A stretch of DNA of 64,000 nt, taken from NCBI GenBank assembly GCA_027559495.1, contig JAMXSV010000028.1, positions 744,001 through 808,000 on the forward strand. Direction: 5' to 3'. Source of the stretch: Aurifilum marmelostoma. Its lineage: Eukaryota > Ascomycota > Sordariomycetes > Diaporthales > Cryphonectriaceae. Position 1 is the stretch's first letter. Every line of letters begins with the position of its first letter. The notes under the pieces were generated by a model that was not told where the DNA came from, did not search any database, and saw only the letters and a list, made by a program, of their open reading frames with translations. Shown in pieces: positions 1 to 11,395 of the stretch. The translations under genes were made by a program, and so were the position numbers.

Positions 1-1005
1 GACATCAATAAGGTTTCCAGGGCGTGAACTTGAGGCTGTGTGCGCATCTTATCAGGTGGTGAGGATCACTGCTAGCGGCATCTAGGCGGTCTTGTGACTG
101 AGGGTGAGAATGAGCCGAAGCTGGCCGCTGCCACAAGCACGTTTCAAGGTGTCCTTTGAATTCTGTTCAACTCACCCTTTCCACGGGTTCATCGCACCAG
201 TTTGGATTTCATCATAAAAGACGCCTTTTGGTTTTTTCTGCTTCCATGTTGCTTGCCTTCTTCTTCTTCGGCACAGATTAAATACCAGAGCTGGGGATAC
301 AACGGGCACTAAGCTCATATAGGGTCGGCTACCCTAGACGTATATAGTAGTATAATATGGCCTTGTTAACATACATGATAAATACTCCACAGCAACATGC
401 AGCTAATCCTGCAGGCTGACGTCGGCTCACACCAGAACCTGCAGCGTCCCAGCACCTGCTCGTTCTCAGGGCCGAGAGATTCTAGCAACCCCCCATAATC
501 ACGAGCGAGGTTTGCGAGATTGTCGTAATATACGAAGGGTCCTTATAACAGATAATCTCCTGTATATATTCGTATGATCCGGGTTCTTTGTGCTTTCTGT
601 ACGACCAAGACCAGATTTCATGAAGTTTACATGCCGGTAATTCTCCGTGATCAATACGAAAGGCGTTCGTGACGACGGACGAAACCTGATGTGTGGCTGA
701 TTTTGGCCACAGGCAGGTGACACTCGCGGCTGACGAAAACTCATGCTCATAAAATCTCCCACTGTCCCCCATCTTGTGTCAACTGCATTCTAGTGCTCCA
801 GTTCATCCCTTAGCACGCACATCTCACCACACACACCCCCTCTGCAGTCAATCCAAGGCACGCATTTTGCCTGGTATCACGATCGCCATCGCCAATTGCA
901 CCACCTCGCATTCTCATTGCGCCTCTACCTGCGCAACCCCGTTCACTTCAATCACACATCTCGTTGTGTGCTGATACGGTTGTTCTGCGCATCAGTCTGC
1001 CCAAC
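1..1005. other. Left edge, no convincing gene
   Basis: I see no open frame with family resemblance or believable splicing here. The short antisense frame at 482-772 has no recognisable domain. The last 250 bases are C/T/A-rich and read like the promoter and 5' leader of the small gene that starts at 1006. Confidence 0.5.
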
Positions 1006-1221
1006 ATGTGCTTCGGCGACGGCAAGAAGAAACAATACTACTATCGCGAGGAGATTTATCCGTCCCGACCTGCTCACCACCACCACCAATACTACCAACA
1101 TACTGCACGGGTCAGCCGATCTTCACACCATTCCTCCCACAGCCCTCGAGGCAGCGTGTACAGCTCCAGGGGCGGGCCCACGGTCTACGAAAAGCGGACG
1201 ACGAAGAAATACTACAACTGA
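1006..1221 (+). CDS. Small His/Tyr/Ser-rich conserved hypothetical protein (71 aa)
   Basis: A single-exon frame starts with MCFGDGKKKQYYY, continues through a His/Tyr stretch (HHHHQYYQH) and a Ser/Arg/Gly stretch, and ends with KRTTKKYYN. It has no signal peptide, no membrane segment and no catalytic motif. Small MCFG-starting, Tyr/His-rich proteins are, from memory, common in sordariomycete genomes, and nothing is known of their role. The ATG at 1006 was chosen over an in-frame upstream start because MCFG is the recurring start of these proteins and the upstream residues look like leader sequence. The Cys at position 2 could be a lipidation site, but that is speculation. The short length and biased composition leave room for doubt. 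Confidence 0.5.
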   Translation: MCFGDGKKKQYYYREEIYPSRPAHHHHQYYQHTARVSRSSHHSSHSPRGSVYSSRGGPTVYEKRTTKKYYN

Positions 1222-2254
1222 GCAAAGCTGTCTGCCATTGATACCTTTTGCTAATTATGGAGTCTTGGAGCAACGTGGCCACGGGCATCGACGGAGCGCA
1301 GTAGATGCATGTAAGGCTTCTAGAACTGCGTGGGAACGGTCTTTCCTGAGATGTTCCAGATGGAAAAGTGCGGACGGGGTGGGGTTGAGGTTGCGATACC
1401 CAGCTACAAGCACGCATGGTGTTTTTCTTTTCCTTTTTCAGCTTAACAGCCAAGTTGTGCCTAGATTTAATGCGGAAGGGGGTGGTGGTTCCACCGGCTG
1501 TGTGGACAACCGAAAGAAAATAGCATCATAATCGACAGTACTTACTATGTGCACAACAACATAATAACCCAGCTGAAGCTTCTATCCATCCAATTGGAGT
1601 GCTAATCCGACTAGCACTGGAACTAGTCTACTGAGGGTTCCTAGGTCTTCCACGTTGGAGATCCCGTCATCGTGGGGGTTGACGTCATGGCTGAATTCGG
1701 CCATGAGGTTTCCCTTCTTGGTCCCAACCACAACGACAACATGCCCGCTCTGCTAACACACTGATCTGCCACTGCTGCCCTCTTTACTTGTCTCTATTCG
1801 GGACAGCTCGACCCGCTCATTCTGGTCGACGGCGCGTCGTGGCGTCCGCCAGATCCAAGACATCAGCGTCAATGATGACGGGTTACCCGGAACTGCAGGT
1901 CTAAGACCTCATCCCAGAACTTTTAAGAAGAGAATCCAGCTTGTGTTATATGACTCCTTGGGTCCCGTCGCTCCTCCTATGCGTATACGAACGTGAAGAC
2001 CATATCTGCCTCTGAACCGGACTCTTTCATCTGATCCGTTGTACTGTCCTCGCGCCATCGTGCTTGCCTCGTTGAGAAACCCCTACAGGTATTCATAGCG
2101 AGGAGGAGCAACCCCCGACACTGAACCAGATTGTCCCATATCAACGAATTCCGCGTGGCAACCGAACTCGACCTCATCATGTAAGTAACAGTAAATGCCA
2201 ACTTCTATTTTCACTCTGCTCTCCTCACCAGCTTGGTATCCCACACTCCATCAA
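1222..2254. other. Gene-poor gap upstream of the eisosome gene
   Basis: I see no gene here. Short frames at 1112-1453 (-) and 1977-2201 (-) have no recognisable content. The right half presumably carries the promoter and 5' leader of the Pil1-type gene. Confidence 0.45.
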
Positions 2255-3692
2255 CATGCTTCTCTGGTCGCGCAAGAGCTCATGTCACAGCTCAGAAGTG
2301 TCCAACCGAAGCTCCGACCAGAGCTACAGCAAGCCGCCCACAGCATACAAGATGTGAGTTGGGCGCGCAAAGAGTATCATATGTCGAGCACAAAATTTTG
2401 TCAACTGCTGACGCGCGAACCTTTTTCTTCTTCCCTCTCCCGTTTAGGAATCGTGCCCTGTCCATCCGCTCCAAGAAGAGCGCAGGCGAGTCCGGATCTT
2501 CGTCCGGCTCGCGTGTGGGCTTCTCCCTGTCTTCTCTCCGCGGCTCTATCCAGCCGGAGCTGGCGCGTAAGATCTACAAGCTCATCAAGACCACCAACAA
2601 CCTGGTCAGCGCCCACGAGACTGCCGGCCGCGAGCGCATCAACATCGCGACTCAGCTATCCGAGTGGGGCGAGCAGACGGGTGACGAGGCCATCAGCGAC
2701 GTTAGCGACAAGGTCGGCGTCATCATGAGCGAGATTGGCGAGCAGGAGGACCAGTATGCGCACGCCATCGATGACAGCCGGGGCGTTCTCAAGCAGATCC
2801 GGAACACCGAGAAGAGCGTGCAGCCGAGCCGTGACGGCAAGAGAAAGATCGCGGATGAGATTGCGAAGCTCAAGAGCAAGGAACCCGAGAGCACGAGGCT
2901 CGTCGTGCTCGAGCAGGAGCTGGTCAGGGCTGAGGCGGAGAACCTCGTCGCGGAAGCCCAGCTGACGAATGTGGTGAGTAGTCATGCTGGTCTGAGTCTT
3001 GCACCACCTCTGCTGGAAGTCTTCCTTTGCTTCGAGACACTAACATCCGGGTTCAGAGCCGTCAAAAACTGAAGGAGGCATACGATGCCGAGTTCCTAGC
3101 CACTATCGAGCGAGCTGAGAAGCAGATCATCCTTGCCCGCCATGGCCGCCGTCTCATCCGGCTCCTCGACGACAGCCCTGTTGTCCCCGGAGACGGCCAA
3201 CGTCCGTACCAGCACGCTGCGCAGGCACGCCAGATACTCAATGACGCTGAGGATGACCTGAAGGACTGGCAGCCCGAGTCCGACGAGCAGTATCTGGAGA
3301 CACACCAGCAGCATGAGGGAAGTCTGAACGATGAAAATTTACAGAGCCCAACAAGATCCAATCTCAGCGGAGAGCAACAAGTACCCCCTTCAGCAGAAAA
3401 TGCTAGTAATTTGGCGGGAGAGGAGACCCCAGCCACTGGTCCTCAAGGTGAGCATCAGTCCATGCACGGGAGAAGAAGTCAAGGGGATGAAGGCGATAGC
3501 GTGAGTGGTGATGACGTTGTCGTTGATGAAACTTGTTTTGGACTTACACACGCTGAACCCGGTTCACAGTCACTGCAACCGCAGCTTGAAGGAAGCACAA
3601 CCGTCGTTTCGGATAGTCCTGTAAGTAGCTTGGATGGTTGGAGACATCATGGAAACCTTTTGCGATCGAAGCAGCCCGGTCTGGCATTGTGA
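2255..3692 (+). CDS. PIL1: Eisosome core component Pil1/Lsp1 family (BAR-domain protein)
   Basis: Proposed exons are 2448-2973 and 3057-3692, preceded by either a 2255-2353 exon or only the AT of a split ATG at 2352-2353. The protein starts MNRALSIRSKKS and carries family signatures: LRGSIQPELARKIYKLIK, ISDKVGVIMSEIGEQED, NTEKSVQPSRDGK, VLEQELVRAEAENLVAEAQL, then KEAYDAEF, ERAEKQIILA and LLDDSPVVPG. Pil1/Lsp1 proteins form the BAR-domain lattice of eisosomes, the furrows of the fungal plasma membrane, and respond to sphingoid bases. The MNR start and Ser-rich N-terminus suggest the second filamentous-fungal paralogue rather than the canonical one. The C-terminal tail is acidic and disordered. 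A GTAAGT at about 3620 could be a further in-frame intron, so the last 25 residues are uncertain. The upstream in-frame ATG at 2255 would add about 33 residues. Confidence 0.9.
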
Positions 3693-4239
3693 TGGTTGGT
3701 TGAACGCCGGGTCCATTGGTGAAAGCGGGCAGTAGTCGTTCACAGGCTGCTCTAACGGCGTGGGTTTTGACCGGGAAAGGGCTTAATTAATGCAATAGAT
3801 TGTCGTGTACTGAAATGATTTGACTGGAAACATTATTAACACTCGATGCGGCGGTGTTGGATGCTTTGTTTAATATATTTTACATGGCCTGTTTACAACT
3901 AGGGTATCGAGTGACAGAAAATACTACATTTCCGAACATGGGCCTTGAACACCAGTAATGACCGGCTGATGGCCTGAGTATGCGTGCCCTCTATAGTACA
4001 AGGCAAGAAGAAAAAAGAAGGGAAAGAAATGGAGGGAAGGGAAAACAGTAAAAGACATCAAATACAACCTGAACTCCATCAAGGTATCAACACTAGTGAT
4101 GAAATCATGAACGCGCTCTCGAAACAATTGATGTTCCCGTCATTGCTAGGGAAAGTATAAGGTGTAGAAAGAAGAGGAAAAAAAAGTGAAACAAGAATAG
4201 AAAAACAAAAAGCATCAACAGAAGTAATCATGACAGATG
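3693..4239. other. Convergent 3' intergenic region
   Basis: This lies between the 3' ends of two converging genes. It is A/T-rich and purine-rich (4010-4060), with no believable coding frame. It is probably two 3' UTRs. Confidence 0.5.
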
Positions 4240-5544
4240 TCACACCCCACTCGACATTGTGCCACCCAGCTGAAGCACGGTGATGGTCTGAACGACGTTC
4301 CCAAAGAACCCCAAAAGAGGGGCCAGCGCAGTATCGTGAAAAAAGGTGCCCAGCGCGGCAAAATTGAGCACGAGCCCTGCGACGAACAGAAACGAGACCC
4401 AGAGCACCGACAGGCGACCGTGCAGCGACGGGGTCCGGACGGCGGGGACCAGGCCGGTGTAGGTGGTCAGGAGCTGCATGAGGACGTTCTGGAGGTTGTT
4501 GAAGAAGTCGGAGCCGTTGAGGTCGCCGGCCTTGTGGGGGGAGAGGGTGTAGGAGCGGAACTGGAGCGAGCAGGAGACGAGGCAGGTGATGATGGTCAGG
4601 CTCTGGAGGGTTGGGTAGCTGAGTAGGAGAAGGTGAATGGGGGCCAGGCCGCATCGGCCGGTTCGGAGGGCGAGGGCGTCGTCTTCTTTGGTGGTAGTGG
4701 TGGGGGTGGTGGAGAGGGCCAAAGTGTGGAGGGTTGACCCGGACAATGAGGTAAGGGACCGAGGCACCGCCCCGGCACCCGGTTTGTACAGGTCAAAGGC
4801 GACGGTGGCGATGTTGATGAGCCCCTTGAGAGTGGCCTGCATGCACTCTGCGTTGCGCAGGATGGTTGGCAGCACGTGGCTGTACTTGCGCAGCTCGACG
4901 GTCAGCCTGGGGATGCACGTGTCGAGCATGCCCGCGAGGCGCTTCAGGTTCTCGACGCAGCGTAGATACTCGTGGACTTTGACCCGGGCCTCTTCAAACG
5001 CCGAGACGAGGTTTTGCAGGCATCCCTCCCAGATGCCGCCGGCGCAGCCCGAGGTGAGGTAGGAGAGGGGGGCCGAGCGATGTCAGTGTTGTCTGGCGTT
5101 TCATGAGTGATGCTCTGTCGTCCTCCGAGGTCAGGAAGACGGAGTTGGCGACGAGCATGTCGATGCGGGAGCACACCGAGGCGACATCGTCGAGGGCGTT
5201 GCGGAAGTTTAGTGTGCCGGGTCTGGTGTAAGCAGCCAGGTAGCCTATCGAAAGTATTATATCGTCAGCCACTAGGTAACATTATACCGATGGCTATGAA
5301 AGAGATTCTTGTGGTTGTGACATACATTTGGGAAATATTCCTTCCTGCCCCTGCTGAGACAAGTTCTTGCCCCAACACCAGCCATTGCCAATGTCAGAGA
5401 GCACGATACGATCGTCCTTGGAAATTGGTAATTCTCCAAGAGTCCGCGGGGTGAAGGTATCTGTGGCAAAGTCAACGTATGCGTAAACACCCCACGCTCC
5501 TTCTGGGTCTGATACTCACAGGGTGAAATGTAAACTTTGCTCAT
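4240..5544 (-). CDS. SH3-domain protein with C-terminal transmembrane segments, frame break inside
   Basis: Read on the minus strand, an N-terminal exon ending at 5326 encodes an SH3-like fold: VYAYVDF, then LGELPISKDDRIVL, then GWCWGK and GIFPK. A GTATGT intron (5245-5325) joins FPK to CYLAAYTRPGTLNF. The next stretch, to about 5075, is in one frame. The following VKVHEYLRCVENLKRL and the C-terminal membrane part (hydrophobic segments around LLLLSYPTLQSLTIITCLV, SVLWVSFLFVAGLVLNFAA and LLGFFGNVVQTITVL) are in another. The switch falls at a run of six G at 5067-5072, and I found no good splice pair to explain it. The 5' exon is also uncertain: a MSKVYISP start at 5544 with a GTGAGT intron is possible. 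I do not recognise the family. The architecture suggests a membrane-anchored adaptor. Confidence 0.55.
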
Positions 5545-6654
5545 TAGGTTCCGAGGTGTTGTTATACTGGAGAGACGTGGACTTGGAGAAACTGAGCTCG
5601 TTCCCTATTGAGACCACCAAAATGTACCACAATGGAAGAAATCACTGTGAGAAAAATGGTCACTGTGAGCAGCGACTTTTCGGACAAGGCTTCAAGCAAA
5701 TTAGCTAGACCTGTTCACCAAGGAGGTGAGGTCCCCCGCTTGAGGATTTATATTTTCTTTATCTCTCAATATACTAGAACTTGAGAAGGCTGTAACAAGG
5801 TGAAGTCATGGGGAAAAGGGCGTCATCAGGGCTCCCAAACCGAGAAAGATATAGACATGGCCAGCACCGATACAGGACATGCTTATCTTCTGGACTATAC
5901 CGAGTCATCTCTCTAGATGTGCCCAAGAAGTATGGCAGAACCATAGAATTGGAAACAGGCACTTCGCAGATCAGGCTGACAGCCACACACGGTGTCTGGA
6001 TTGGTCATGGACGCTGGGCGGATTGCCTTTCAGCTAGCACTTGACAGCATAAGCGATATCGGTTCCCCCACAACCACCACGAACCGGAAAGACCACTGTT
6101 GAGAACCTGTGATCTCGGATGTGCGAATGATTCGCTGATCGCTCCCTGCCTCGAGACACTTGGCCGCTGACGAGGATCTTCGCAAAGCCACTCCGAAACA
6201 GGACTGCTCGGTCGTCGAAGAAAGGGCCTCGGTATGCAACTCCACGTCTAGGGCTGTGAGGATCCCCACGTGGTCTGATGGAGTTGCCAGTCTGATCCGA
6301 GTCGACACGACCGGTAAATAGTCCAATGCAAGATGTTCTCCCGCTACTCGTGGAGGTGGGCAGAGGTGAGAAGCACAGGCCCGCGAAGGTGTTGTTGTTG
6401 TCAATGGTTGGTAAGGCTGAGTTGGAGGGTTACGTTTGCGGGGTTTGGTGGGCTGATACCGTGATGACGCACGGGCCTCATGCCTGTGATGACAGGGGTA
6501 GCTTGAACCCTGCAGCAAGCATTCGTAGTCCAGCGTCATGAGATTCTCTAATGCCCTCTTTTTTTGTCTCCCGTCGCCCCTTTGGTGTTCTTGGAAGTCA
6601 AGCCCAACACAGGCCAGTCAAGACTTGCTGCGAGCAGAATAAAATCACGGTACT
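5545..6654. other. Intergenic, divergent promoter region
   Basis: Minus-strand TATAAA-like sequence lies near 5745, upstream of the SH3 gene. A minus-strand frame at 6030-6539 is open for 169 codons, but its composition is unstructured and Pro/Thr/Ser-rich, without domain or splice support. I see no convincing gene. Confidence 0.4.
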
Positions 6655-8193
6655 ATGGAGGTCCTCCTTCGCAGGCCAGCGGTCCGGTATGTGTGCAAGC
6701 GCTGCTCTAGCCAGACCAGTAGGGTATTCCGACGAAGCCTGGCAACCTCAACCCAGCCAGACATATACGACGTCGTCTGCGTTGGCGGTGGTCCAGCAGG
6801 ACTCAGTCTCCTGACTGCTCTGCGTAGGTTCCAGTCAGCCGCAAATTCAACCATTCTCTCAACATCCTAGTGTGCTGATGTTGATATCCCAACTTCCTTT
6901 GTAGGCGCGAACCCGATCACTTCTGGCCTCAGGGTCGCCCTGATCGAAGCCCAAGACCTCTCAAAAACGCGCCAGTGGAAACTGCCTCCCGACCGATACT
7001 CGAACCGATGCAGCTCCCTGACACCGACATCTGCGGCATTTCTGGAAAGAATAGGAGCTTGGCAGCTTATGAAGGCCGAGAGGATACAGCCCTACCATGA
7101 AATGCAGGTCTGGGACGGCGTCTCGGGCGCGCGAATTGAATTCGATTGGGACGGTGGCGCAGGGCAGACCATCGCATACATGATTGAGAATTTAAACATC
7201 ACATCGGGCCTGCTGGGTCGCCTCGACCAGCTGGGAGGGGTGTCTGTGTTTGACAACACGAAGGTCGAGGATATTTCATTCGGAGAGGAGGCGGACAGCT
7301 TGGACCTGTCTGAATGGCCTGTCGTCCAGCTGGCTGGTGGACAACGGTTATGGGCCAGGCTTCTTGTCGGTGCAGACGGTGCAAATAGCCCGGTGCGCTC
7401 ATTCGCCGGAATAGAATCCCGAGGCTGGGACTACGGTCGACATGGCGTGGTCGCCACGCTCAAGCTGGATGGTGAGGGCTGGGGCGGCGACCGCGCCAAG
7501 ATCGCATACCAGCGGTTCCTGCCCACGGGGCCGGTCGCCGTGCTGCCTCTGCCGGGCAACTCCTCCTCTCTTGTGTGGTCCACGACCCCAGAAAGGGCTT
7601 CTCGGCTGAAGGGCTTGTCTCCGCCGGATTTCGTAGCGATGGTGAACGCCGCCTTCAGACTGAGCCCTGTGGACCTGGAATACCTGCACACTCAGGGCTC
7701 TGATCAGGAGGAGGAAGTTTCGTGGCGGATGCAACACGTCTCGGTGCAGCCACAGATGATCCCGCAGACTGTCGTGGGAGTGCAGGAGGGCACGGTTGCA
7801 TCCTTCCCTCTGAAGATGCGCCATGCAGACACGTACATTGGCGAGCGCATCGCACTCGTCGGTGACGCCGCGCACAGCATACACCCGCTCGCCGGCCAAG
7901 GTCTCAATCAGGGCCAGGGCGATGTCCAGAGCCTGGTCAACACCATAGAGTACGCTGTCAGCCACGGCCAGGACATCGGTACTCAGATGGCCCTGGAATC
8001 CTACAACGCCGAGAGATACGCTACAAACCACGCAGTGCTCGGTGTCTGCGACAAGCTGCACAAGCTCTATTCAGTTGGCAGCGGACCTCTGGTCCCATTG
8101 AGATCTCTGGGTCTCGGGGCTGTCAATGCCATGCGGCCTGTCAAGGACTTCTTGATGAATCAGGCTGCTGGCAATGGCTTCAAGATCTTCTGA
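6655..8193 (+). CDS. COQ6: Ubiquinone biosynthesis FAD monooxygenase COQ6
   Basis: Exons 6655-6823 and 6905-8193 give 485 residues. An Arg-rich N-terminus (MEVLLRRPAVRYVCKRC) looks like a mitochondrial presequence. It is followed by the FAD-binding motif VVCVGGGPAGLSL (about residues 40-52), LLVGADGANSPVR, and the second FAD motif ALVGDAAHSIHPLAGQGLNQG-type stretch near residue 400. These are the hallmarks of the UbiH/COQ6 flavoprotein monooxygenases. COQ6 hydroxylates the polyprenylated ring precursor of coenzyme Q at C5, on the matrix side of the inner membrane. The intron (GTAGGT to TTGTAG, 81 nt) restores TALRANPITSGLRVALIEA without a gap. The length matches the family. I am confident of the family and fairly confident of COQ6 over other UbiH-like members, because of the presequence and the overall alignment. 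Confidence 0.93.
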
Positions 8194-8409
8194 TGGACCT
8201 CAAGAGAAAGTGGGTCATTCCGAGGAAGTTTAAACAGAGAACCTGCAAGTATAGGAAGGTTCAGCACATTAGCGAAAGCCCTAAAGCAACTTGACTCAGA
8301 GAGTTGAGAAAACACATGACCACAACGCCGCCCTGAGTGATCTGCATCTACTGCCTACAGTATGTCAGGCGACATGTTCGCATCAAACGAGAGCGATAGG
8401 ATACAACGT

Positions 8410-9800
8410 CTAGTCATATATATTAAAATCTATATACACGCTTGACCGGAGGCGGTCTATCACCCGGCCTTCGACCTCCGCCAGCTCGTCTGCTACGTAA
8501 TCTTCCAGCTCGCCGCGTAGGACATCCAATCGCGCATCTAGTCGGCCATCTACAACGTCAGAAAGTTCGTCTCCGACAGCTTTCACCTCCACCATGACTT
8601 CTTCCATCCTCTCTGTGGTCGCCTGTGTCTCTTCCCTTGCCTCTTGTAATTCCAGTTTGGCCTCCTTCACCTCGTCATGCACTTGATTCTGCTGCTGGAC
8701 ACTTGTCCGACTTACTTCATCGCGAAGCTCGGTCGCATGCGCACTCAGACGCTCGTCAACCCAGGCCTTTATCCGCGTCTCCATCTGCCGCAGCTCATCG
8801 CGCAGCTGGTCCCCGTCTTCGCGACGCTTGGCGTCCATCTCGCACATCAACTTCCGGCAAATGGCCTCGACATATTCGGCATCCAAATTGTGTTCACATC
8901 GAGCATTGTCACGTGTGGCAGCCTCTTCTGCACTGCTGCTCGTTCTACGTCGCTTTCTACTTCCACTGGCAGAAGCCTCTTGCTGTGACGGTTGCAAAAG
9001 CTCTAACACGATGTTAGCGTGTTACCACTCTGCGGCGGAAGAATAGGGCGCTCAACCTCACCTTTCTCTACAGGAGGCACTGGCGGAGGAGCAGTAAGTT
9101 CGTCATATGATGGTGGGGAGTCTACTGTGCCCGGCGTCGTTACAGCGAGGCTCTCGCCTTGAAGAAGCCTGCCTCCCTTGCCGTCATACAGCCTGGATAT
9201 ATCGGCATGTACAGCGCTCGTGGTCAAGTTCCCTGCCGCTACAGCCTGACAAAATGACGAGAACAGGTCTCTGGATGTAATGCGGTCCTCCCTGATATAC
9301 ATGACGAATTCATTCTCCTGGGCAAGCATCTTCAACGAATCAAGCACATCCCAAAAGACCTTCTTCTTTGGGACTAGAGGCTCAAGGGGAGGAACAACGA
9401 GGTCGACAGGGCGCTCCAGTTTCAGCCGTAGCGATGTGATGTTCCCATTGCCTAGTGCCGCAAAGAGCGTCTCGGACGCGGAATCTGTGTCGACATGCTC
9501 GTAGACGAGAGACTGAATTCGCTCTGGGGCAATGATCAAGAACAACGGTGTAGCCTTCCGGCCAAGGCCTTTGAGGAGGATGGGAGCTCGAAGGCGGAGC
9601 GACGCGGTGTTCGACAAGGGACGAAAATGGCAATCCAAAGTGATGTGACCAGTCTCAATAGAACTGGCATTGGTGGACGGTAGATGGGACATGAGACCAT
9701 CAGGCTTTCGCCATGCAAGGATGACCTGAGCTCCTGTAATATCAAGGTTGTCATGTGGTGAGGACGACGTTGCCGTCGCTGCGGCTGTCATGTCGGCCAT
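8410..9800 (-). CDS. Conserved fungal hypothetical with PPxY motif and C-terminal coiled coil (443 aa)
   Basis: Exons 9062-9800 and 8410-9002 (minus strand) are joined by a 59 nt GTGAGG-TTAG intron that keeps the frame (VEK then ELLQPSQQ). The N-terminal half is a folded-looking globular segment (ITLDCHFRPL, FWDVLDSLKMLAQENEF, DISRLYDGKGG). The centre is Pro-rich with a PPSY motif, a possible WW-domain ligand. After a basic KRRR patch the C-terminal 150 residues are strongly heptad-like and charged (DEVKEAKLELQEAREE, RMEEVMVEVKAVGDELSD), predicting a long coiled coil. Similar N-terminal segments occur, from memory, in uncharacterised sordariomycete proteins. I cannot name a function. The KRRR patch could serve in nuclear import. 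No signal peptide or membrane segment is visible. Confidence 0.75.
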
Positions 9801-11395
9801 CGGGACTCCAGAGTGCTAGGCCTAATATATTATGTTAGCAGCAAGCCCGATATGGTGGAAATCGTTATGCTTTCTGCACAGCCGCAAGGACGGTGCAGAA
9901 GATACGAAATTTGAAGCCCCTATGTCGTTGACACAGGTTCCCGCCCGCCCAGGCTTTTGTGACTTTCCTCCTACGCAAGAGGAAAATCACGAGCAGCCTT
10001 GACTCGATTTAAGTGCCGAGCGAAAAGAATGTGTCCAATAAGAGGAAGAAGATAAAGAGAAACGGGCTTGAAGAGCCCGCACGCTCGCGTTAACAACGGT
10101 CCCGGGATGCACGTATTCCAGCTCACTGGCAACCCCGGGCTTGACCCCGCAGGTCCCTTTTCCCACACCCAGGGCAGCATGTGTGGAACTGCCCTGTCGC
10201 TTGGTAGTGGACTGAGACGAAATCGATGCACCCTAGGGCTACTGCGATGTGTGCAATGCAGTATCTCTTGACGTTGGGCAAGCGTGCGCGGTCGTCCGCG
10301 GGAAACGGACACCTGTGGAACTAACCCTGGTTTCAAAGAAACGTGCCTATCAGGCTCTGCATGGGATGTATGGGTGTTCTCGTGACGAGAGAAAGAATGG
10401 TGCAGTATTGTGCGGGTGACAACGACAACGACAACGACTGCTGCCGATGATAGCAATGACTTGATAGGACAGGGGGCAGTAACCAAGAGAGGCGGACAAC
10501 CCGAAGTTATGTAGTTGAGATTGGTGACGGTGAAGGGCAGGGAGGTGGAGTGTGCCAAGGTGACGGGCCGACTTTCACAGAGGTGGTGGTGAATGATACA
10601 TGCAGAAAGGCATTGTTGATAGTGAGTGATAGTGAAGACAGGAGACCCGAAATGAGGGTGTCGCGATGTTGGAAAGCGATGGCTGGGGTCACGTGGAAAA
10701 TCGAGGGGCAATGGGCCGCAGTGCTTCCACTAACAACGTTCAGTGCCGGTGGCGCAGGGATATTGTTAGTGTCGGCACGATTGGACCGTACCTACCCATG
10801 CACTTGTGTATTACCAGGCTGCCAGGCTTACCTCAGTCCCACTCTTGCTTACATAAGGTCATCCCTCAAGCCTAGCGCGGCGCGGTCCTCTGTAGGACTG
10901 TCACTAACTAAGGTCCATCTCAAGTTCCGTAGTCGATCACGCATATGCCACGGCATTCTCGACACGTGGACCTCGACGCTCATTGAAATATGAACGAGCA
11001 AGCAGCCGCTCCCTAACGTACTCCGATATGTACTAAGGGACAATAAAGTGCTGCGGCAACGATACCCCGGCAGGAAGCAGCATGTGAACATGGCTACGAG
11101 CTTCAGGCAGAGCCGGTAAATTGGATGGGTTGTACCACGAGACAGTTGTTGGTCATCAACAAGGGGGAAGTGACGTGAATCAGAGGGTGCGGTGAATTTG
11201 GAAGAGACAGCGAACGCAGATCAGAGCTGAGATGAATCAAACAGGGTCGATCACCTCGTGAGCCCAGAATATGGTTAAGGTAAAATCATATCAGCCTTGT
11301 GCGGCGCAGTCTTTAGCTCCTTTCCTCGATCTCTTCGTCCGCGAGGCCAATGGGATGCATTAAACGAACGGCTTGTTACTATAGACATCATATCT
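9801..11395. other. Long gene-free gap (1.6 kb)
   Basis: A 246-codon minus-strand frame (9971-10711) has low-information composition (Ser/Pro/His, a run of Val) and no domain, so I treat it as chance. The sequence is unique-looking, without obvious repeats. It may hold regulatory sequence or an unrecognised non-coding RNA. Confidence 0.4.

Noticed and set aside
6030..6539. 169-codon minus-strand open frame
   Set aside because: Has an ATG but looks like chance: disordered composition and no domain.
9971..10711. 246-codon minus-strand open frame
   Set aside because: Composition is Ser/Pro/His-rich with a Val run, no family resemblance, and no splice or promoter support.
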